A program made the translations under genes and the position numbers. A stretch of 64,000 bases of DNA from Eutreptiella sp. 'Long Island Sound 2002' (lineage: Eukaryota; Euglenozoa; Euglenophyceae; Eutreptiales; Eutreptiaceae): positions 60,871,408 to 60,935,407 of the forward strand of contig OZ038378.1 in the NCBI GenBank assembly GCA_964036045.1, given 5' to 3'. A model generated the notes under the pieces. That model was not told the origin of the DNA. It did no database searches and was given only the letters and a program-made list of their open reading frames with translations. Positions within the stretch are counted from its first letter, which is position 1; the number at the start of each line of letters is the position of its first letter. Positions 57,576-64,000 of the stretch are shown here, one piece after another.

Positions 57576-58993
57576 GCCTAGGGGGTCCCCAACGCTTAAG
57601 AATTGGGGACAATAGTGGCATTGGCCCACAATTGGGCCAGGTGGCTACATAACCCCAAACACCTTGGGGCTCCGCGGCACTTAAGATCGGGGGACAAAAT
57701 CAGGTGGCCCACAAGTAGGAACTGCTACTCGGGCTGTCCCCAACCCTGCACAACAGGGGACAAGATCACAGGTGGCCCGGAAGTGGGCTAGGTGGCTACA
57801 TAACCCCTCTTGCCCGGGGGGACCCCAACACTTCGGAGACAAACCCACGGATGATAAAATGGACCGGTTGGCTACATAATCCCCATCGCCTGGCGTGTCC
57901 CCAAAGCTTCACAGCCGGGGACGAAATTACAGGTGGTCCACAAGTGGGCCAAGTGGCTACAGAACCCCTATTGCCTAGGGGGTCCCCACTGCTTCAAATT
58001 GGGGGGACAAAATGAAAACTGACCGGCATGTAGGCCACGTGGCTACATAAGACCCGACCCTTGGGGGATCCCCAACGCTTCACACACAAACACCCCCTTT
58101 TATGAGCCCTTGGGTCGCTTCGACATCCTGCTGTGTAACACATTGATGTCGGTGTCGCTTTACCCCACACAGCAAACATGAACGAGCAACACAGCAGCAC
58201 TGTCAAATAAACCGATGAAGGGAGACAAAACACCCACACCCACACAGTGCGCAGGTGCGTGCGCGCGCGCAACAAGGCAGTGATTCTAATCATTCTCAAA
58301 CCGCAAGGTTCAGAATCTTACTCTATGACGTTGGTGTGTGCATACCAGTTTGCCCGTTTTCCCCCGCCAAGGGGGTGTTTTTCCACGCAACCAGTTCTCG
58401 CCTTCAGCAATTTTTGGGTGCATTTTTTGCTCATTTTGTGGTGCAAACTAGTCATTCACACTACCCCGCTGACCTAGTTTAAAGTCAATATGGTTAATTT
58501 TGATTTTCAATGTATGAAGCCGTTAATATGATAATCTCGCAAATATTAAGAGGTTAAACCTCAATTTTTTTGATTGGGTCATTTGTACCCATTTTTCCAT
58601 GCACAAACGAGGACCCATCGGGGGTGTTACGTGGTATATTGTTGCACAAGCGTATAGTAGAGAGGTTCCAATGTTGTGTTGGTGGGTGTCCTGGACACCC
58701 CCCTTCCGGTTGCCCGCATCCCCCCCCCCCCCATCCACACCACCATGTTCCCTTGTATAGCCCTTGTTATGCCTTTCTCTCGGGACACCCTTACCGAGCT
58801 TCACATGACACTCGTGCGTTTGAGTGGGGCCAAGAGTTTGCGGGACCCTTTGGTCTCCCAACTCCTTGGTGAGTGGGTGGCCTCATCTCCTTTGGCCCGG
58901 GCCCGATGGTCCGAGGCCATGGAGGTTGGCTACCCCTCCCTTATTTGTACTAAGCAAGTGGAGGTGGTGAAGCAATATGCCTCCCACCTCTTC
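57576..58993 (+). repeat. 1.4-kb duplicated segment, copy 2
   Basis: Near-identical to 39,761-41,180 (see that entry), including the minisatellite and the internal T2 start at 58,470. Confidence 0.9.
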
Positions 58994-59518
58994 CCGGCCC
59001 CGGACCTCATCGGGCTCCTCATGGACTTGATCGTCCCCAAGCTCGGCTTCCGGCACGTGTCGGAGTACATGAGCCGCCGGGGGTCGGCCTACACGGCCGC
59101 AACGGGCCTCCCCTTCCCCCGCCCCATACCCACTCGGGATACGTTCACGGACACGTGGAAGGAGTTGGTCACCCCCCTTGACCTACGACCACCCGTGTCG
59201 ATCCCCAATCCCCCCGCGAGTGGGCGCTCTTGGCCGCTATCCTCATGGGCCCGGTACGTCCAATCACGCCCATCGCTAGTGGACACCATCGATTGGACAA
59301 GGCCCCTCACCTTCATTGTGCGTGGGGATGCGTACCCGTGCGCCGGTGGTAGTTGGACCCAACTCTCCATTGGGCTCCTCAACCACGGCGCACGGGGCCG
59401 CACACCCGCGTACTTGTGGGTGATAGGGATGGCCGTGTGCGGGGACAAGGACATGGCGGCACTAGCAACGATATGGGCCGATAACTTGAAGGTTTGTGGC
59501 CCATTCGTTGTTTGTTAA
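58769..59518 (+). CDS. T2 orphan ORF, possible transposase N-terminal half (249 aa)
   Basis: ATG at 58,769 (MPFSRDTLTELHMTLVRLSG), stop at 59,516; an in-frame ATG 24 bases upstream is an alternative. The product has basic and aromatic segments (VGYPSLICTKQ, VVKQYASHLFPAPDLIGLLM, LGFRHVSEYMSRRGS), then DWTRPLTFIVRGDAYPCAGG, SWTQLSIGLLNHG, TPAYLWVIGMAVCGDKDM and ALATIWADNL. The GD of FIVRGD followed by two strands and a helix resembles the first catalytic-Asp region of RNase H-fold transposases, but the rest of such a domain is absent. It is the only intact ORF of the family; copies at 40.9 kb and 57.4 kb are truncated and the one at 62.1 kb is degenerate. The family is unknown to me. Confidence 0.55.
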   Translation: MPFSRDTLTELHMTLVRLSGAKSLRDPLVSQLLGEWVASSPLARARWSEAMEVGYPSLICTKQVEVVKQYASHLFPAPDLIGLLMDLIVPKLGFRHVSEYMSRRGSAYTAATGLPFPRPIPTRDTFTDTWKELVTPLDLRPPVSIPNPPASGRSWPLSSWARYVQSRPSLVDTIDWTRPLTFIVRGDAYPCAGGSWTQLSIGLLNHGARGRTPAYLWVIGMAVCGDKDMAALATIWADNLKVCGPFVVC

Positions 59519-59966
<448 letters not shown>

Positions 59967-60161
59967 ATGAGGTCGGCACCCCCCCACACACCCAACCCCT
60001 CCCACACACATCCGTCATTGCTCCTTCCTCTCTCCCCCCGTTGCCCTTGCTCTTAAGGTTTGAGAGGGTATTCCTTTTCTTTCCACAGGTAATTTTTGTG
60101 AAGAACTGATTGAAAATTGTTGAAGATCGTTGAAAATTGAGCAAGGCGAAAAAGGTTATAG

Positions 60162-60162
<1 letters not shown>

Positions 60163-60218
<56 letters not shown>
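60163..60218. repeat. (GT)n microsatellite
   Basis: About 55 bp of GT repeat, complementary to the CA repeat about 200 bp upstream, so the two can pair. Confidence 0.95.
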
Positions 60219-60221
<3 letters not shown>

Positions 60222-60616
60222 AAAAAGAGGAAGGGGGGATATCCATTTTGGTAAGGCACAACAACTATGCATGCCCCCTAGCATGTTTGGCTTGTTGGTG
60301 TGCATTTTTATGGAGGGTTAATATTTGGAGAATAGGGTTAACATTTGTGCGATTAATATTAATGCCGGCGACCCTTGAATTTTTAACTTTTCAAATATTA
60401 ATGGAAAAATTAAAAACAAAAATTAAAGCCGAGAGCCATTTTAACATTTTGAAACAAGCACATGGGTAGGACCCCCCCACCAACCCCCGGGGAGAAATGA
60501 CACCCAAGCCCGTAAGGCAACCCGTGGGGGTCATAATTTTCACGGCGAACCCCCTAACCCCCCCCCAAAAAATTGAAACTTGAGATTAACGTGTTAATTT
60601 TTGGCCAAATATTAAA

Positions 60617-60640
60617 CATATTGACTTTAATCTAGGTCAC
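60617..60640 (-). repeat. Right TIR of T2
   Basis: Inverse complement of 57,118-57,141 with no mismatch. Confidence 0.85.
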
Positions 60641-61796
60641 TAGGGCTGCAACAGATTTAGCAAAAATAAACCATTTTTGGTACATTTCACCCCAAAATAG
60701 GGCCAGAATGACCAGACCATCAGACGCGGTTGTGCCTTCCTTGTTGCCAGGAACATTGTTCAACCTTCGAATTCCGCGATATATTTGTGCAACGCCGCGA
60801 TAATGGTCTGAAACAGCCCGGAAATGCTGTGCATTTGCCAGAAACATTGCAGTAGCCCCAACCCTTGGGCTTCATCTCAAGCGATGAGGCTCACCACTTT
60901 GCAACGAATGTACTCCGAGGAATGCATGCCCAAGTGGCCAAGTGTGCGGTCATCCAGAACGCCCATCGGGTTCAAAATGTTACCCGCATATGGAAAGAAG
61001 TGTAACCCGTGTACTTTTTTGTTTTTGTTGTAACCCGTCTGCAGAAAAAAGTAAGGAGGCTGGCTTGACCTCCTTACTTATCCTCCACCTAGAAGCGGGC
61101 TCTTTGGAGGTGGTACCAATGGCAGGAGGACATTCTGCAGTTGTCCGACAAGAGACCTTCTTGCTCCAACCATTTTGCGCAGGCCGATCCACATTGATTA
61201 TGCCCATGGCTTGTTTGATGAGGCTTCCGTCAAAGATGTAAGACGGAGGTTCTCAAAGCCTTCCGTCTAGCTATCGTTTTGAAACCCCAAGGCCATAGCT
61301 TGGACAATGACCAACATTGCCCCCACCGCCTTTCCATCGCTTGAATCAAAGAAGCCCCACCCAATTGCCCCCAAATCCACACTATGAATGCCTATACACG
61401 CTGGGTGCAATCCATGGCACAAAGAAACCAATTGAACCCCTTGCGATTATCATGGATGACAATAATGGTGTGGCACTTGCACCAACCAAACCCATCACAC
61501 GACAATTTGGGACGATTCATATGCCCTCATCTTGTAGAGTAGGGACAAAATGAAGGAGTCATCCACCACAAGTGATACAACTTGCTGGTCAACCATGTTG
61601 TGATGTCCCCGTCTTTCAACCACCGTGCGGCAACCAAAGGTGTGGTGTCATCAGCACCCGTGCTTTGGATTGGCATCAGCGACACCGATTTGGGGAAAGC
61701 GTAATCTTCTTCACCCAAGAGTTTCCTGTTCGCCGCTTTCTTCGGTGGGGGAGGGGCCTCCTCTTGCACTCCCACCTCTTCACCTAGAGACCTACA
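60641..61796. other. No gene recognised
   Basis: Mixed sequence with short frames; no domain, repeat or splice pair that I can support. Confidence 0.5.
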
Positions 61797-62725
61797 TTAC
61801 ATCCAAAAAATTAAATTTTCAAATTTAATTTTTGAAAGGCGTTAAAATTTAATCATGCAAGTTTTAACACGTCAAACGAGAATACCTCGAATTTTCATGA
61901 TTTTCAACTAGTTGCAAGGTCATTTGCATGCATGTGCTAGGGTTGCGGGGGTGTTTTATGTGGTACAATGTTGCACAATGGGTTTGCAGAGATGTTGGAT
62001 TGCCTAAGGGTTGGGTGTCCAACCTCTGGTCCCTATCTTTGGGTCCACCTCCAACCCCACTCCACACCTCACTTTCTCTTGTGTAGCACTTGTTATGTCT
62101 TTCTTTCGGGACACCATTCTCGAGCTTAGTATGACGCTTGTGCGTTTGAGTGGAGCCTAGAGTTTGGGGGACCCTTTGGTCTCCCAACTCCATGGTGAGT
62201 GGGTGGCTTCATCTCCCTTGACCAAAGCCCCTTCGGTGGAGGCCACAGAGGTTGGCTACCCCTCCCTGATTCGTACGAAGCAAGTGGAGGCAGTGAAGCA
62301 ATACACCTCCTTCCCCTCGCGCGCCCTAGTTTTTTCGGATACACATGGATCTGAATGTCACAAAGATGGGGTTCCGCCACCTCTCCGAGTTCATGACCCG
62401 GCGAGGGATTAACCATACCGCCACTACAGGCCACATTATCCCGCGACCCATCCCCACGCGGCAAGCCTTCTTGGACACGTGGAAGAAAATGGCTAACCCG
62501 CTAGAGTTGCAGCCCCCTCACCTATATTCTACGTGGGGATATGTACCCGGCGCGGGTGGGATTTGGACCCAATTGTCCATTGGGCTCCTAAACCACAGCA
62601 AACCGGGCCGCACACCCGCCTATTGGTCATTGGGATCGCCGTGTGCGGCGACAAAAACATGGCCGCGTTGGCCACGATTTGGGCCTAGAACCTTCAGGTC
62701 TTTAGCGCTTTTGTGTTCCATTGAA
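61797..62725 (+). pseudogene. Degenerate third copy of the T2 element start and ORF
   Basis: An AT-rich block (61,805-61,900) resembling the T2 subterminal region precedes ATG 62,095 and SFFRDTILELSMTLVRLSGA. TAG replaces Lys just after it, then SLGDPLVSQL and WVASSPL. A frameshift near 62,320 leads to KMGFRHLSEFMTRRG, ATTGHIIPRPIPTR, an internal deletion that removes the FIVRGD strand, and WTQLSIGLLNHS. A TAG replaces Asp in the final IWADNL motif. It is much more diverged than the 40.7 and 58.8 kb copies, so the family has been active over a long time. Confidence 0.65.
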
Positions 62726-62799
62726 ATAGGGCTCGCTTCAAGGCGGAGCTACTCCCGCGCTGCGCCATACCGCGCCATACCCCGGTTTGCTTCAACTTG

Positions 62800-64000
62800 C
62801 CCCTGAAGGGGGCATCCGAGCGTGTGGTGGAGTTCGTCCGCCCGAAGGCCATTGGCATGGCGCCGCCACAGGAGCACGAGCGACCCCTCGTTGTGGATGG
62901 TCTCTAGGGCTCGCTGGAGGCTATCTAACGGATACCCTTGTCCACGGGTGACTTGGAGCACTCCTGGGCCTTCCGGACCACGGCAGCGGAGGAAACCCTC
63001 CTTGCGCTTTCATGCCCGGATATTGCTCCGGACACGCTGCCAACGGAGGCCGGACTAACGCTAGCCGTGCCGCATCTGCCCCGGGGCAGGGGGGCCCACC
63101 AGCTACTCTGCGAGGTGCCCGTGTGCCCAAAGCAACGGAGGGACACCGGGGGACCGCTGGCCTACCCCCCGGCGCGCATCCAGGCGGCCCAAGGCCCCCT
63201 CTGGGAAGTCCTCCGCTGGCTGGAACGGCCGGCGTGCGGCGTGGGCGCCGCGCTGCGTAACGTGCAGCAGGCGTGGGCGGCGCTCCGGCGCCACCTCGAG
63301 AATTTCCGCGCGCTGGGGCCGGCGTATGCCAGGTTGCAGCCACGTGGCACTCCTGGTCGGCCAGCCCCCCTGCAGCCAATGCACCACCTCCATGCAACGG
63401 TGCGGGCCAGGCTACAGGCGGAGGACAAGGGGCGCCTACGAGAATGGCACACATGGCTGGAGAATGCGTGGACCTCCGACCAAGGAGCGGGTGACACTGG
63501 CTCAAGGACGAGTCATACGCCCGGCTCGTCACCTTCCTCCCCGGGGCGGATGGCTCATCAACAACCAATTGGGCGGAAATAGACTGCCTCTTGCAGGACG
63601 TTTGGTCGCCGACAAACCGCAAGTATGCGGCGGACCACAAGCCACATCTGGCCGCCTTTCTCCACCAGTATGGACACCATGTCCCAGGGGTCCCCATGCC
63701 TGCCTCGCAGATATATAGCGGCCGCTTGCGCAACGGCCTCTCCCGCTTGGAGCCCTCGGCTCTAGGGCTGAACGGATCCAGCCTGGCCAAGCTGTGCTTC
63801 CTCCCCAACACGCTGCTCGGCTGGCCGGCAGGCCTCCTCCGGGAAGTGGAGCGATTAGGCAAGTGGCCGGCCCGCCTGGTCCAGGGCTACACCACCCTCA
63901 TCCTCAAGTAGGGCCCACCGGGGCCCGTGAACACCCGCCCGCTCACAATCCTGGCATGGTCTACAGGCTGTGGGTAGGCGTGCAACTAGCAGACGCCATC
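62800..64000 (+). pseudogene. LINE ORF2: pre-RT linker and start of reverse transcriptase, runs off the edge
   Basis: The plus strand reads ERVVEFVRPKAIGMAPPQEH, stops near 62,908 and 62,926, then a long frame 62,938-63,490 (LALSCPDIAPDTLP, RNVQQAWAALRRHLENFRAL, ATVRARLQAEDKGRLREWHT). A frame change near 63,490 gives WLKDESYARLVTFLPGADGS and NWAEIDCLLQDVWSPTNRKY; another leads to GLNGSSLAKLCFLPNTLLGW, REVERLGKWPARLVQGYTTLILK, then GP.GPVNTRPLTIL. The last part is the first conserved RT motif (WP...LI.K.....RP). After one more frameshift near 63,950 MVYRLWVGVQLADAI continues to the window end. The catalytic YADD region is outside the window. Four frame changes show that the copy is dead. Confidence 0.65.

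Noticed and set aside
62749-62961. A minus-strand LINE fragment
   Set aside because: The plus-strand reading is continuous with the LINE linker downstream; the minus-strand frame is its shadow.

Overview
The window looks like nuclear DNA of a photosynthetic eukaryote with a green (chlorophyll a/b) plastid, most likely a green alga with a large, repeat-rich genome. The evidence is a run of LHCII-type light-harvesting sequences, a plant-type DUR3 urea transporter remnant, GT-AG exons separated by introns of up to 4 kb, and several families of decayed non-LTR retrotransposons and DNA transposons. There are no operons, ribosome binding sites or CRISPR arrays. Most open frames are short, overlap each other, or are broken by stops, and long C/G homopolymers and AT or CA microsatellites recur. 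I cannot name the species.

Layout. 1-10 kb: mostly unassigned sequence, with one long SP/Q-rich exon (4384-5566) and an RNase H remnant (about 6.05-6.47 kb). 10.2-12.1 kb: the 3' part of a LINE-like retroelement followed by a ~265-bp tandem repeat. 12.7-13.4 kb: long AT tracts. 13.86-18.89 kb: a decayed head-to-tail LHCII array with the structure of a polyprotein and an internal inverted block. 18.9-22.3 kb: three copies of a GC-rich dispersed repeat, two in direct orientation around an RNase H-containing retroelement remnant and one inverted across an AT hairpin. 22.46-23.6 kb: a DUR3 pseudogene. 23.6-28.6 kb: degraded coding debris. 28.6-37.6 kb: at least five exons of a real but unrecognised gene; one of its introns carries a ~2.4-kb MULE-like element with a Ulp1/C48 protease gene and a 9-bp target duplication. 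39.8-44.5 kb: minisatellite, transposon debris and a 487-bp tandem repeat.

44,517-51,401 is the main object of interest: a 6.9-kb DNA transposon with matching terminal inverted repeats, inserted into the third unit of the 487-bp tandem repeat so that its ends can be read directly. It carries three genes, all on the minus strand: a 2-oxoglutarate/Fe(II) oxygenase-like protein, a proline-rich/coiled-coil protein, and an RNase H-fold transposase-like protein. A cluster of the palindrome GAAATTCGTACGAATTTC and related motifs lies 66-97 bp upstream of each start codon, with a fourth cluster near the left end. That regularity suggests a shared control or binding site. All three genes carry one or two interruptions.

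51.6-64 kb: debris, two opposed LINE fragments meeting near 55.94 kb, a second TIR element (57,118-60,640; 24-bp perfect TIRs) that shares a 1.4-kb near-identical segment with 39.8-41.2 kb and carries an intact 249-aa orphan ORF, a degenerate third copy of that ORF at 62.1 kb, and the endonuclease-RT linker plus start of the reverse transcriptase of another LINE running off the right edge.
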